In this document: in pieces, positions 37,918 through 52,909 of the stretch
How positions within the stretch are numbered: position 1 is the stretch's first letter
Layout of the letters: the number at the start of each line of letters is the position of its first letter
Source: Hyperoplus lanceolatus
Lineage: Eukaryota; Chordata; Actinopteri; Uranoscopiformes; Ammodytidae
DNA length: 64,000 bases
Assembly: GCA_026929865.2 (NCBI GenBank)
Contig: CM049397.1
Location: forward strand, 29,305,698-29,369,697
Direction: 5' to 3'
The notes under the pieces: generated by a model
What the model was told of the DNA's origin: nothing
What the model saw: only the letters and a program-made list of their open reading frames with translations
The model's database searches: none
Program-made: the position numbers and the translations under genes

Positions 37918-40390
37918 AAGTTCTCAAAGACAAATGGTCAAAGTAAGTGATGGATTTTCAAAGAGACTAAAATGGATTTGTTGAAAAGTGAACCAAATAT
38001 TTTTTCAAACAAGGAATTTAAAAGGTTTTTTTTTTCTTTCTTTTTTGTGTGAGTGTGCCGTGACTCCAGGACCAGTCAAGAGTGAGAAATGCTTTTAAAT
38101 CGAAGGTGAAGTTGATTCGTATTGGTGAGTTGTATTGTATTATAATGACCTAAGCCGGACTCAACTGTGGGAACAGTGGTGCACAGACATAATCCTTGGT
38201 TCATTCATCTCTATTCCTTTGCAGTATGTCCACCACTATATTTATGTATGGATTGCTTTTGAGGGTTGTTAAGTTTAATTTCCTATACAGGTGATGGAAA
38301 GAATTGCTTTTTTTTAATGTACGCTCTACACAGGGACTAAAGGTACTAACAATATCACGAAAATGTGATTATCTGAGGATTGCAAGCTATCTTTTGTTTG
38401 GTTTGTTATTTTCTCATTTCTATGGACCAACATGCGCAAATACAATTCTAGCTTAAGCCACCCTACATGAGATAGGCTCCTCATGCTTGATGTCAAGTAT
38501 ATTCTCTGTAGACGAGGATCTACTTTATCATTGTCAATGAAGTGCCAAACTTTTTTGCAGTTTCAGTAAGAACTTTGTTTTTTAGCACACCCAAAAGCAC
38601 CTTTTTATTTCCGTCCATATTTTACACAAGTTATGCTACATTTTGGATTTAATTGTCTTATGTGATGGTGCGTCACATTTAATTCCCCTATGAGCTTTAG
38701 GATTGGTTTCAAGGCTCTTCCTTGAAGAATTGTTAGTTTTTTTGGATATAAGGTCTTAGAGTTGAACCAAAGAAAGCTGTCCGACATGGTTTGTTGAAAC
38801 CCACACACGCCCTTTGATCTTTCTGCGAAAAAGGGCTGTTTTAAACCTCTTTCATACTTTGCTCATACCGAGACACCAGAATGTGCTGTTGCAGTGCCTT
38901 TTATTCAGTCAGCTTAACCACTTAACCAAAAATGAAATCCCAAACTGTCCTATGCCCTCACTTTATTCCATGCTTGTAAATCAAAGACTTTCCCTGTAGC
39001 ATAGCAACATCTACAGTTTTCCCATGCTGTTTTTAAGAAAACATACCACAGGATCATATCCTCCCTGTAAATCAGATGCAATAGATAGTTCAGTTAAACT
39101 CAAGCTATTAGTAGCATTCTCAAAAGATTAGACTGCAGAAGGATACGGGCATGTGTCTTTCTTTGCTCTTTCAGTTTAGTCGATAAACTAAGTCATTATT
39201 ACCATTTAAACTATTTTCCTTACAGATCCATTTGTTTATGGCATTGGGGGTATTGTGTGAAGAGAAAAAGATCCTGTCAAATATGTTTGATCCTTATAAG
39301 GATCATTTGATCTTAAGCTAGTAGACCGATGCTGAAGTAATAGGGTGCTTTATTTAAGTTTTTAGGGTTAGACTGTAAGGTTAAATGGTACCGTGCCTCA
39401 AGTGTTAAAATGTGCCTCAACTGTGGATCAGTTAAAGTAAAAGAAGCTATGCCTGCCTAAATGTTGTTGCCCAGTTTTGATCATAAAATAAGTAAACCAA
39501 AGAATCTGGAGGGGCGCGATACTGAAACAGGACTTATTCAGTTTGTCAAGAGGACTTATTTGTTATTTCTGATAGTGGAGGGTCGCTATTTTGAATGTAG
39601 CACTCAAAACATGAGCTTTGGCCAATAGATGATAGTATGCGATTCAACTGTTTTGGGCTATAGAATATTTTACATACAGATCTAATTTGAAAAAGTGTCT
39701 TGGTTGTATGTGTTTTGTTCAAGGTACAACACATTTCTATGGTTATTTTTTCACAATGTTCTACTTGTATACTTTGTGTACTTTTTATTATCGTTTGTAA
39801 GCTGTGCTTATATGAACTTTCTAGTTCTTCTGTTTTCCTTGGTGTCAATGAACTGGCTTTCATGTTGTATTAGCTTTTTTTGGTATGTTGCTTATTTTTG
39901 GCTCTGAAGCAAAGCTACAGTATGAGTACTTTCCTCCTGTAAGGTTTACGTTGGCTTTGTAATTGTTCTCTGTTGATGTTATTGTTTGTGTAACACTTAA
40001 CTGCATGACGCAGAGTTTAATTATATGGCATTAATACCTAGAACCTTCTTGTTCTCCCCAGTTGTTATTATTGTCTCCCATACAAATTAACTCATACAGA
40101 AAGGATTGTACAATACTACTATGATACCACTGTTGAAACAATTGCATTTACTTAAAACCATAACATTGTGTAATTATGAAGTGGTGATTTTTTTTATCTG
40201 ACTGGCCCATGCCTGTTTTCATAGGCTTACAGTGCATTTTTGTAAAGAAGGGTCTGAAAAGCTGCAAAACGTTACCAACTGTAAGGTATATTTTGTATTT
40301 TGTGGTTTGTTTGAGAAAATCTTATTTCCATGTGTGTATGTTTCCTCATTTACTTCTTTGGAATAAAAAAAGCAATACATGTAGCTCTAG
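37918..40390 (+). other. scarf2: scarf2 3' untranslated region (predicted)
   Basis: After the TAA stop the sequence is A/T-rich and non-coding for 2.4 kb. A canonical AATAAA lies at 40362-40367, which would end the transcript near 40385. The many T-rich stretches and absence of repeats fit a UTR. The end is inferred from the hexamer. Confidence 0.6.
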
Positions 40391-41277
40391 TCAAACCAGA
40401 ACAATCTTATTGTTACTGATTTACAATGACAGTCATCATATGCTAAGACCCCATTGGTTATCATAGGGGCATGACTTCTCCTTGACATACACTCCCAGTG
40501 TTTTGCACAGCATACAATCAACAAGAACCGCAACAAGGTAAAAAAAAAAGTGGTGTATTGGCTGATACATCTCATAAATCACTCATTGTATTCTTCAAAC
40601 ACATTCATTCCAATGCTCATTGATATCCGAGCCTTTCCGGTGACTCTTGGCTACCGGGCTGCCCAGTCTCAGGGAAGAGGCAGGAGAGCTCCAGAGTCAT
40701 TCGGTCACAGCGGCTCTTCAAAGAGCCCCAGGGAAACCAGGAAACTGTGCATTTGGCTCCTTTGGGATAGTGGGACAAGAGCTCCTTTCATGGTGGAAAA
40801 ACAGTGGAAACTTTGTGCTAAGGAGTTAATCACGCGCTGCATATGTGTGTCCTCTTTTTGGAGAGGGATACATTGCAAGACTGGGCAACAAGGCAATGAA
40901 GGTGGATGACTGGATGTATATTAGGATAGATGATAGGTCATGTGAAGGATAATTGAAAACACAAGGCGAAGCATCTTAGTTTTTGGATAGTACATTTTTG
41001 ATGGGCTGTTCTTCACTTTGAGGTGTTGAGCTGTGTCAATATTTTTCAGTTCTTTAGACTTGAGTCTAAACTACAATCGACTTTTGGACTTCTCAGGGAC
41101 CTATGTTGATTGTCTTGTCTCGATGTTGCCAACAAAGGATATTAATTGGACCTTAAAACTGGGAAAGGGTTGCTCACCATGGACTGCCTTTGCTTTTCTG
41201 TGCAGAAGATCAAATAATTATTCCCTCCCAAAAACATTTTTTTTTATTAAATAAGCACTTTGTTTTGCCTTTTATAG

Positions 41278-41660
41278 CACTTAGGATGAAAATGTTGGTC
41301 AGTCCACCACTTTGGTCTACACTGACAACTTTCAAGAAGGTTTTGATGGATTGCCTTTATATTTTCTAAGGGCATCCATAATCCTTAGACATTGTATCCG
41401 TTACGTATGACATTTGCAATGCGCTGACTTTTCCTCTTTGACCACCCTGAAGTTGATATTTGTGGTTTTGAAAGAAATGTCTTGATGACTATTTAATGGA
41501 TTGCTATGAAATCTGGTACTGACATCCATGATCCCCATAGCCCCACATCATGTAACAACTCATTACTGTTGATCTGACAACTTTTCATCTAGTGCAATCA
41601 TTAAGTCAAACCTAAAAAACTAACTTGTACTTTGGTTAATGATCAAATACCTTCCTAACG
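41278..41660. repeat. Fish interspersed repeat (non-LTR/SINE-type tail)
   Basis: The phrases AATGTTGGTCAGTCCACCAC, TTGATGGATTGC, GACATCCATGATCCCCA, ACTTTTCATCTAGTGC and TACTTTGGTTAATGATCAAA occur in the order of a very common spiny-rayed fish repeat. The copy is diverged and its borders are approximate. The family is known from memory only. Confidence 0.55.
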
Positions 41661-44600
41661 CATGACATGCCAGTAACCACTGTGTGCCTCACATGAGTGG
41701 CTAGATTGGCCTTGCTCTTATGCTCAATAGTGAACAACTTCATCTGGTTTAATACTTTCATTTTGTTTTTTGCCCTGTTTTGAACACAGTTTTCAATCTC
41801 ACACAACTAGCACAACCTTGATGTCTCTGAATCAATCTTCCCTTTTATGACTTCCTTGATGGCCTGTCAGCCAAACCCCATACTGGAATCTCCCCTTGGA
41901 ATCGTCCCATTTTTCATGTGACAATGGCTTGAAGTGTGATTTACTGCCAGGATGGGAAGGAATGTTGAAACAACTGCCACCATCTGCCTGTCCTCAACTC
42001 GCAGATGGAGAAGATTCTCAGCTGAGCATACCAGCACATGTTCTGCGGGGCTTCATCTTTAACATGTTGTGGGAAAGTCACAGCTTGGAAAAGTGTGTTT
42101 CGTGTTGACGCTCTTGGGGATAACCTTTGTTGATTAAGCATGTGTACAACTTCAGTGATGGATTTTGGGTGCCTTCTGTTGTTGAATGGACCTAAATTGG
42201 AAAGGCTTGTGCATGATTGTGGAATTTGGCCCCTTTCATATCCCTTCTGCAGTTAGCTAGGAGTAACATTTTGCTGTCTTTTATTGACTTGGTAGTGAAG
42301 GATGATGCATGAAACAAAAAATTCCATTTGGCGCTTGCAACATAAAAGAACACAAAGGAGCAACTATAGAGGATAACGCAAAGCTTGGTCAAAGAGTCAG
42401 GGTGAGGAGTGTGGGAAGTGGGTTCAGTGACATGTCGGCTGCCAGTCTAAACATGACTTGGAGCTCGCGCGCCCTCAACGTGCCAAGTCTATAGCAACAG
42501 CGAGGCTTTAAAACTCAGGCCCTATGAGTCAGCCAGAAGCCCTGGACTCAGAAAACCTATTCCAGTCCCTGTGTTTCCACGGCAACGGGAACAGATTGGA
42601 ACCACATCTGGTAGCCATTTCAGTCCCTGCAAGGAGAGGAAGAAAGAAATTTATGAGTGAGGGGAAAAAAGACAAATATTTTTTGCAATGCAAAGCAGAA
42701 AGTAAGCGGAGTCGAGTTGCACTTAAAAGGGTTTGGAAATATTCATTCTACAGTGGACTTTTTTCGGTGCCCATGTAAAATTGGCCTAATGGCTTAGGCC
42801 TTACTGCATTTGAGTTGAAATCTTGTAAGAGGCAATCAGTGGAAAGCTACCTCTATCAGCATTCTGCATAGACGAAGAAACAAAGGCACAGGATGCAATG
42901 TGGTCGTAGAAAAGGCTTTTTCTGTGCAAGTCACTTAATTTGATTTGAAAACCTATTGTTTGTGAATTTAGCATGTTATTTCTTGAATAAACATCACTCT
43001 CTGAGGCCTTGACGTTTACAATTGGAAAGTAGCATTTTGTTCTAGGGTCCAAATGGCTGAGTTTGTCTGCAATAGACATGCAAATGTGTGGACATAAATG
43101 TTCGTCTGACACACATAAATGTATTTCAGTTGCAATGCAATTTCCCAAAGCGCCATAATTTCCCTGGCTGATCCATTGCGGACAGGGCCAGGGGAGGATT
43201 TTAAAATACTGTTTTCGTCTCTTATCCCTGTCGACGTGCTGTCTGCAAGAAACTCTGTCTAATTGCAGTTCTCCTTACACGTTAAATGTTGTTTCTCAGC
43301 CCTGTGGAAATGCAGTAACTATGAAATGAAATGACATTTACTGGAAATGGAGCTGGTGCTTTTCTTGAGCCAAAACCACTGAGAACTGAGGTCAGCGAGC
43401 AACCAGAAATGGGGGAGCGAAACAGCGCCAGCATCAAATGTGTGTTTATAGATTCCCAGTGACATCTACTCACTCTGCGATTTAAGACTGTCATTATAAT
43501 AGAGCCGAAACTCCCTTTGCAGTGGCAGGGCTAGAAAAAATAAGGAAGCTCTTAATGCGCAAATTAACAGGAACCACACAACAAGCCGACCTCCCAAATA
43601 GATGCTCAGTCAAGCTGGTGAAGTGCTGAAACTGAAGGTGGCCACGGGTCAGGAATGGCTAAATACATCGGCGTTATCAATGTGTATGCTGATCAAATCT
43701 GTGACTTCTCAAACTGATTTCAACGAGAGACAGATGCATCAATATTGTAGCAGTGTTAGGACATGGAGCTTCTGGAAGACACATAAAACTTTTAGAGTAG
43801 TTCTGTAAATGTGCAAACACCAGTGAATATGAGAGGCCCAAAATGTAATTAGGCCACAGTTGCTCTCTATCCAGATGGAGATTTTGCTTTTCTCTTTTTT
43901 TTCTTCCCTTTCTTTCACATGGAGGGGTGTGCAAACAGTTGTCTGGGACTTCAAATTGCCCTGGATTTTTCCCCCTTTGTCAGCATAACTCTGTGGAACG
44001 AGTGTATCGGGAGAGAAGATGTGGATGGCTAATATGAAGCAGATCAGATCAGATGCTTTCTTTCTCCTCCTTCATTTTCTCTCTCTCTCTCTTTTTAATC
44101 CTCTCTTCTTCTCTCATGTTTTTTCTCTGTAGCCTATTTTTCCTTCTCCCACATTCACTCCTTGCTCCCTCTCTCCCTCCCTCCCTCCCTCCCTCCCCCT
44201 GTCCTTTATTCACTCACACACCCATCCATCCGCTATCTGTGCAGCAAAGTGGGACTTCAGACTTCATAATGTGGCTTGAGGTTTCAGCTTTCACATAATT
44301 CCACAGGCTGACCCAAAGTTTTTTTTTTCTTCCCTTTTCCTTACTGCTTCTCACTCACTCCAGTAGTGAAGAAAGAGAGAGAGAGTGAGAAAGAGAGAGA
44401 GAGAGAGAGAGAGAGCTGCTGACTTGTACCAGATATTGGGATGGAAAATGATCACAAGACCAAATGTGTCTGCCCAAAAACCCAAGGAAAATAAGCAGAT
44501 GGCTTGTGTTTTTATGCACTGAACCCCAACTGTCCCGACAATCAGTCCTGTCTGCAGCTTACAACAGCTTTGTTGTTCGAGACGCAAACTTTCCCTCCAA

Positions 44601-46017
44601 GTTATTTTTTTCTCCTTCCAAAGGCAGTCACAGAAACACATTTTGATGCAGCCCTTTCGCCTGCGGGAACCATTCCGAAGCTTTCCAACACACCGCATCA
44701 GATTTGCTTTATCACGTCTTTTATGACTCAAAGGGCCAGCTCAGGATTATTCACACCCTTCTTATCCACGGCCTATTTAGTTAGATACACTTTGATAAAA
44801 GAGGATGCCTTTACTTGCATTCGGGTGCCAGGATGTATTTACTGCCTGTGGTTGCAGTGCACTGGCACGTGAAGGGGGAAGTGTTTGCTGTATACTTACC
44901 GTCACTGTGGCTGGGTGCTGGTGTGCATACGCCACTCTCACAGCCCCTGGTCTACTTCACAGGACAACACTGGAGCCATTATGGGGAGCCATGTGTTTCT
45001 GATTAGACAGGCACAGATTAGAGGGAGGGGAGCAGTGGTTGCTGTCTGCTCGCCCCCCGGCTCCTCTGATGTGGCCAGCAACTGGACATCCATCGGTGCA
45101 AATCCCTCCGCCGCCCTCGCCTCCTTTCCACCTCTACGCCAAAACCCTCACATCCGCCTTGATGTCACTACCAGGCCCGTTCTATCACCTTATCCTGTTC
45201 CCCCATTTTAAATATGTAAACACTGGAATATTCGTCAGGGAAATTACTCCTACTTGACCTACATACCGTGCCAAAAGCGGCAGGCTGTCGCTGCTGTATT
45301 CTTGAAAAAGTGCTCTCTCTGCTAAACCAAAAAACACAGGCTCTGGTGTGTGACCACAGACGACAAGCGTGTGGTGTTTGTTGTTGATTCAGCAATTTGA
45401 TATGAATATGACCTCCACAAGGAAATTCTCTTTTGATTTGCCTCCCTCTAGAGAGGTCAGGGTTTAGCGTTTAGAGTCTATACATTTTAAAAGTGTGAGT
45501 TGAATACTTTTCACAAACGATCATTATCATTACTAGTGCTGACAGTTTTTTCTTTATCCTTTCTAATGAGCCAGATGGCGCTTAAACAACAATGTAAAAG
45601 CTTTATCCTTCAGCCATGTGGTGGATGCTAACTGTATTGAAATACTTTCATCGTGAGGGTCTCTTGAGACTTGCAGCATACAGTATAGGACAACTCATAT
45701 GCCAACCTGTCCTGTAAGTACATAGAAGAAAGAAGTGAAAGTCAAGAAAAAAACGTGCTTCTGGTTCAAAAGATCAGAAGGGGTAAAGTTGAATACAGTG
45801 TTATTTCAATGAACTATAGAAGGTTTAAGGATGATTGGGGTAGTGAATTGATACAAACCGCTGCATCATGATGTAAAATGCACTTCTGTATAGACTAGAT
45901 GGAACTCGTATGCTGATCCGTTACTAAAAGGAGAAGCGGTACATTTTAGGGGAAATGCTGGTCTGCTTTCTGGCTAAGGGTTACAGAATGGGACCACTCT
46001 CATTAAGGCGTGTTAGC

Positions 46018-46644
46018 TTAACCCATTGATGACGGCTGCTGCGTGATGCCACATTGGCTCTCCTGCCTGATGCTGCATCGCGCAGCATTATTACTTTATC
46101 TAATTTTCATGGCATTCCCAGCATAGAATGCACTGTCATTGGTTCAAATACACATGAGGTGGGTTTTGTTGATTTTTTTAAGACCACGTGACCACCCAAA
46201 AGTTGTGTGGTTTGCCGAAAATCACGTCAATCAAAAAAATAAAAAATAAAAAAATAAAACAAAATTATAAAAAAAATACGCCGGCTATGTCGGCGACGGA
46301 ACAGTTAGTGGCGTTTGGTGCGCAGAATCAAGGTCTACTATAGACTACTGACGAAAATCACACAACACATTGCATCTATTTATTAACAATATTTAATAAT
46401 CTTCTAATTCATCTAATTTTGACGATTTTTTGAAATATTTGTTGGTGTGTAAGCGCTACGGGAGCATGTCTAAATAAAACCTGTGAACCTTAACTTTTAA
46501 ATGTATTTTATTTCATGTTTCTATGTGCTACACAGGCTTAGATATTAAGGTTTTGGTAGACTTGACAATTCGTACTATTTTTTCAGAAAACCCTCAGGCA
46601 TTAAGGACATGCATCTTAGATTGCCATAGTCATCAATGGGTTAA
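46018..46644. mobile_element. piggyBac-like MITE with TTAA target duplication
   Basis: TTAA at 46018-46021 is followed by CCCATTGATGAC; the right end GTCATCAATGGG is followed by TTAA at 46641-46644. Ends that begin CCC, a perfect 12-bp inverted repeat and TTAA on both sides are the signature of piggyBac-superfamily elements. The 619-bp interior has A-rich sequence and a GCCGGC..GTCGGCGACGG segment but no transposase, so it is non-autonomous. Confidence 0.85.
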
Positions 46645-47862
46645 AGCTATCTTGCCTAAATGCTGTTGCCCCCATGAGGAACTCTGTGGAATAACAACAA
46701 CACTGTAGTGGTACGCCTTCATGATCGCGCATGAATCTTAAACCTTCTGCTGTACGTCCAGGTCTAGAATCAACAACTGAAAACAAAATTGGGGGCTTTT
46801 TGAGCTCCTGCACCAATGTTGGGGATGACACCAGTTCGTAAATGCTACCATACCTCAAGATTGTCCAAAGAGAGTTTTGTGCAGCTCAGCTGATTGGCCT
46901 AATCGACTTCTTTCAACTCATTTGGCGATAGCTTGACATAAAGGCTGAAAACCAGTGGGAACCATGCTAGCAAGGCTCACTGGAGTGAAATCCACCTATC
47001 AGCACCGCTACCTCAAGATCGTACTTCAGCATAGTGTTGAACAAATGCACATTATAAAAGCTACACAAGGTTAAAATGTTGAATTGCATACTGTACAACA
47101 TTATATGTCTAAATGGGCCATAATCTTAGATAGAAGAGACAAAATCTAAAGAGCAGCAGCTTTTTGTCACCTTCAGCAGCCACAAACCATCCTCTTCCTC
47201 CACGCCTGTTCAACACTGTTCCTCTGCCAAGGCCTGCAGCGTCTCTCAGCCTTCTGCGGCCTCCCCGTGTGGGGAGAGTTGGAGCCACTTATTTTAGGGT
47301 CGTAGGTTCAAGTCGACCACAAGCTAAATCAAAGTCAGTGACGTTCTCATTTATTCCGTGTGCTGTAAATTTGCTTACAGCCACTGTCACGCATGGACGT
47401 CTCCCACCATTTTTAACGGCTTAATTTACCGATCATTTTGCTATTCGACCAATAGGTTATCGCTGTTTTAAAGAGAGTCATGGCCAAGAGAGCATCATCA
47501 TGGTAATATAATGCTGCATGAAAAAAAAAGTTCTTTCTGTGTGTATCTCAAACTGCAGGGATTTATTTTTTTTTGTTTTCTTAACCAGATGTTATTTTAC
47601 GTATCGTGCTGGACCAACACATTTTTCCCAAGTAGAAAAAATATTGTTTTGCACTTTCAACTTGAATCTCTATGAGGTCATGTCCACTTTACTGTACAGA
47701 ATACAGTGGATTGTAATCTTTTTGAATGAAGCCCTCCACATGGCCTTTACTTCTTTCAACACTGCCTTTCTTCTTTATGAGCAGACTGGAGCGCAGCAGG
47801 CAGACAGGCACTAGGCTTCCCCCCAGTTGCCCCGAGGCTCCAGACAGATAAGCACAAACACA

Positions 47863-47986
<124 letters not shown>

Positions 47987-48193
47987 AGATAACTGTTTAT
48001 ATTGAACTTCAAAAAACAAAATGCATCTCTATTCTTCAATCTTAAACATGCAAATACATTTCCACACATGAAAACTGTGAAAATTGCACATTGAAAACAA
48101 ACATTTCTCAGAGCTCACCATCATAAGAGAGCAGACACCCAAACTAATGTCCCGCTGGCTGGTAGGCAGCATCCGGTGCTTTGGAGAAACAGG

Positions 48194-48195
<2 letters not shown>

Positions 48196-48273
<78 letters not shown>
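48196..48273 (+). repeat. GT dinucleotide repeat
   Basis: Thirty-nine GT units lie 212 bp after the CA array, in the opposite sense, so the two arrays could base-pair. Confidence 0.98.
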
Positions 48274-48274
<1 letters not shown>

Positions 48275-49656
48275 TTTATAACAAGCTCTCTGAGGGGGGC
48301 AGGATTACAGTGAGGTGTTTTGGCTTTTGATCTCTTGCCAGCCGCGAGTGTTGCAATTTGCAAAAACTCAGGAGCCCACTGGAAAAAGTTACTCAGAGCG
48401 TGTTTTGTCAACGTTTTCGTCGGGTACTTCTCTGTTCCATAACCCACTGGTTATAAATGACTTCCTTTTCCCCTTTGTCAGCATATTAATAATAAAAACA
48501 CCCACTTTTTTTGGTTTTGGCATGCGCCGCGTGATGTAAGCCGAAACACGCTGATTGCGAACACATATGGTATGCATCCACACATATAGACAGAGGGAGA
48601 TCACCCCAACCCCCACCGCTCATTGTGTTTTCTCCCGTCTCTCATCGACTCTTTCTTTTGGCCGAATCAACCGTTTAAGTTATTTCAGGTCGAACGTGCA
48701 TTGTGAGAATCAGGAATGGAACCGGACCGGAAAATACAAAGATCCAAACGTAATACTCCTGCAAAGTGTACAGGCCTAGCGGATTTATGACAGCTGCTAA
48801 GGGGAGTAAACCCTGTAAAGAAAAGGGGGGAGACTGTTTTACTGCCATTTGACACATAATCTCAAGCAGTAGGCTATACATGCAGAGTTTGAGGACTCAG
48901 AGCTGCAGAGCTGTGTGTGTGTGTGTGTGTGTGTGTCTGTCTGGAAAAGATAGAGACAGTGAGATGGTTTTGCTTCAGCATTCCAGGCAGGAATGGTTTA
49001 TATTTGTTGGAAACATAATTGTCTGTGGCTAGGATTTTGGAAGTGCATTTTACCCGCCAAACTGTTAGAGAGTGAATGTGCGGGTGTTACCGCCCTCTTG
49101 TGGTGACCTAGCGTACTTGCTTTTCTCACAACACAGGCCTTTGAGTAAACTTGGAAGTAGGGAGAGATGTTTTCCCTCGTCCAGAGAGTTAACACAATGT
49201 GCTGTGCTGTCATGAGGTCTGATTTCATACACGAGTGCACAATGGAATTACTCCTTCCGGAACCTACTACACAGTTACAAAGAAGTGAATAAGATGAAAG
49301 GAGAGAAGCAGACAGACAGTCAAAGTTAGCAACTATAGCTGCTGAACACAGTGGAAATGTAGCAGCAGAAGAGCCAGATATTTCCCTAAGGAGTTGGTGA
49401 AGGAAAGAACATTTGAAAAGTAGGAGTGAATTTTAGACTTACGTTTGCAAGTTGGCTGGAAAAACTATTTCAAATAAATCACAAATAACAAATGTGCCAC
49501 GAGGGGCTTTTCAATATGTACAGCATCTTCTGTCATTTGAGGTTAAATTCCGTGAAGGAAAAACTCCCCCAATAAAAACCTTTATCTGAAAAATATGAAT
49601 AATATGAAGAAACCTGTTGAAAAGAGGAGGGATCAGGAATAGATGTTATAAGCACT

Positions 49657-49761
<105 letters not shown>

Positions 49762-51175
49762 CTTCAACACTTGTGGGAGTCAAGCAAACACAGGGTTGCC
49801 CCATATCTGCTGGATGTGTAAATAGGCAGCTGTTTGCCATATCAAGTTAAAAGGTGCTAATATGTCTATGTTGTGGTTACTCCTTGTTTCTGCTGTCTCA
49901 ATTAGACAAAAACACAAGTTAATGCACCCTGAAAATGTCTCTCAACAGTTTAATCAATTGTGGAATTATCCCTTAATGAAAAACAGTTTGTTCATCCACC
50001 ATACATTTCTGTGTAGCCTCTCTGCCAGTTGCCTGACACATGTTCACACAACAAGTCTCAGGGGAGTCAATGAGCCTGGCCATTTGCAAGAAATAGCCAT
50101 GTGCCTGTGGGAAAAAGAAATGTCAATTACTGGTTGTGTATATATTTACATGGTAATTGTTGAGCTTTAGAGGTGTTGCTATGGGCATGTTTTTGAACTT
50201 TGGACAGAGCCAGAAAAGCTGTTTCCATTTGAAGTCTTTATGTTTAGCTAACAAACTCTGACGAGAGGAGACTAGTATCGATCTTCTCATAACACTGAGT
50301 AGCATTTTTCCTAAAATGTTGAATTTTAATATACATCAAAAATCAACTCATAACGTTCAATGGGTATCACAAGACTTTGAATGGCAGATCATGCTATTTG
50401 CTTCAACACAATCAGACAAGTCTGATGAAAACATTTTTGAATAATACATACGAATAAATAATCCCAACATATACATGTTACAGGGCTGTTGGCGTCACCA
50501 TTAGGTTATAACAAATGCACAGGTTTAAGTTGGAGTGGGTAGAAAATGTTCCTGGTAAATAAGGATCCTCTCCTGCCAGAAGCTATCTCCTGAGATTTGA
50601 AATAACTTTATTTTTAGTTGATAATGATCAAGTCTTCCGCGGACAAGAGCAAGTCAATTATTTCTTCCTTAAAAGACACCTGTATAAATCCAATTTAGCT
50701 GAAATGCCATTCAGCAGCTATGTGAGTGTGGCTGTCTCTCAGTGGCCATCAGCCACCAGCAAGTTGCAACTGCATGGGAAAATGTGATAAGAGCACAGAT
50801 GTCATGTTGTTTCCTTGAGCCTCCAATGCCATCTGATGTGGACTAAACTATTAACTCTAAATACAGGGGCCTCTGGGTTGCCTTTTAAAAAAAATCAAAA
50901 ACAGCCTTATAACTAAGATGACAGCAAAATGAAAACATGCATGTTGTCCAGTTTGCTAGTCAGTGGCCTTCTTCTCAGATCATAAATCATTTTTGATATA
51001 AAAAACGATAGGAATCAGTACAAACCCTCCAACACAGGAGGGCACTGCTCCCCTATAGCAATGTGTTATGGTCTTGTCCACTCTGAGATACCATCAGCAC
51101 AGGGGAAAAGGGTACCATGTTGTCGTTAATAACTTTGAGAAAGCACTGAAGATACTAGTGAGTCGTTTAAAAAAA

Positions 51176-52865
51176 ATGTGGGCCTTCTTGGTGCTCACTC
51201 TTGCCCTGGCTGTTGTTGGGGCTTCTGATACCAACAATGACACAGCCGTTGAAGAAAAGGTTGTAATAGCCAGAGCTAAAATGATGGTGAGTACAACTTA
51301 CTAAGACAAAAACCCATACAACTTTACAACAGAATGTTATATCGTCATGACCATATGATGCTTATTATGTTGTGATATTGGTGAAGAGATGAGAAAAAAA
51401 ACTTTTAAATGCTGCAACATTAATAGAGGACAAGTGACTTTATTCAACAAGCAAAATGAGGAAATGAGTAGGATGAGGGATAAGCCATGTGCTGTCATGT
51501 CAATGTTTAATCCCCTTAGATATGAAACCTATTTCTGGCACCTTTGATCCCACATAGAACGAAGCGCACTCAATACCATTTGTCAAGTTGTTTTAACAAA
51601 TGTCCGTTGTCTTCACTGCAGGCTCCCAGTGTGGTCGGGTGAGGCATAAAGAAACTGCCAGAGCTCCATCATTTCCTCATGGAGCGCTTGGCTTTATAGT
51701 ATCCTTGTCATTTTTTCTGTTCCTCAAGCCTTTTTAGTAAGGCTACACCAGGGATTTTCTCATGACCTCTTTCATAGACAAAAAAAAAAGTTCCTAGAAA
51801 GTTGCCAAGGCCAGTGCCAGCACAGTGAGCCTTTCCAAAAACTCTGCTCTGCCAAGTTGAAATCACATCGAGTGAGTAAAAAAAAATTGCAAAAAACAGA
51901 TAGATATGCCTTTATTCTTCACTGCCTACCTGTTGTTTCTCCCTTGATCACTTCTTTCCTGCGTAGCCACAACTTGGAGTACGATTCATCGGAGGAGAAG
52001 AAACCCCATCTGATATTCTATAATGACAAAGATGAGGTTGTAAAGGTGAGACGTGGGTTGGGGGATCTTGTCTTGTGACGGGGCCTTATCTATGGAACGC
52101 CATAATGTCAGTACGGTTTCATGCAGGGCTAGTTTGAACACTGCTGCATCTGATATCAGATCAGCTGTCAGATACCAAGTCAGGATTGAGTGGCTTTGAA
52201 AGAGTGAGACAGAGCTGGAAAAAAATGGCAAGAAAGAATAAAAAAGCATATCAGTTTCGGTCCTGGTATGAATGCTGATGTGATTTTGAACATTTTGGTG
52301 CCATGAAATTACAGCATTTCCGTGTTTCCCACACGCTTTTATTTTGTCTGTTTGACAAAAGCCCCTCAATACAAATTTAGGCACACATAAAACGCCACTG
52401 AAACCAAGTGAATGTATATGCGTGAGCCTCTTCCGAAAGCACACAAAGCCATTGCTGTGATTTAAAAGTCAACAGCTCATATTGGTTACTGCTTCCTTCT
52501 CTTATTTCCCTTCGTAAAAAGCTTATGTAGGAGTTATTTCCTTTGTCACATTCAGGGTCTTATGTTTGTTGTTTGGAATGTGGGGGCGTCCTTTGAGATG
52601 GTCTGTAATTTGCCTTAAATGAAGATTTATTTCAGAAACTGAATTATTGAAGAAATAAATTAAAACAAATGTGCCAGAGGAACCTCGTCATCGGCAGTGA
52701 CGGAAGTGCTTTTAATAAAAATCCAATTTTGCCAAACCAAATGAATGCATCTGTATAAATAAACCAAGCAATGTGAATCATGACAAACTTTAAGTCTGCA
52801 AAGAACCCCATCTGAAGACATGTTATTTACATGCACTTCAGTATGCTTTTTTAAGCTTTTAACCC

Positions 52866-52909
<44 letters not shown>

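Noticed and set aside
47290..47325. GGTTCAAGTCGACC, similar to a tRNA T-arm
   Set aside because: No matching D-arm, anticodon arm or acceptor stem could be found upstream, and no SINE body follows.
51068..51175. N-terminal extension of selenoe to an upstream in-frame ATG
   Set aside because: It would place 36 mostly polar and basic residues before a clean signal peptide; the start at 51176 fits an ER-targeted protein.
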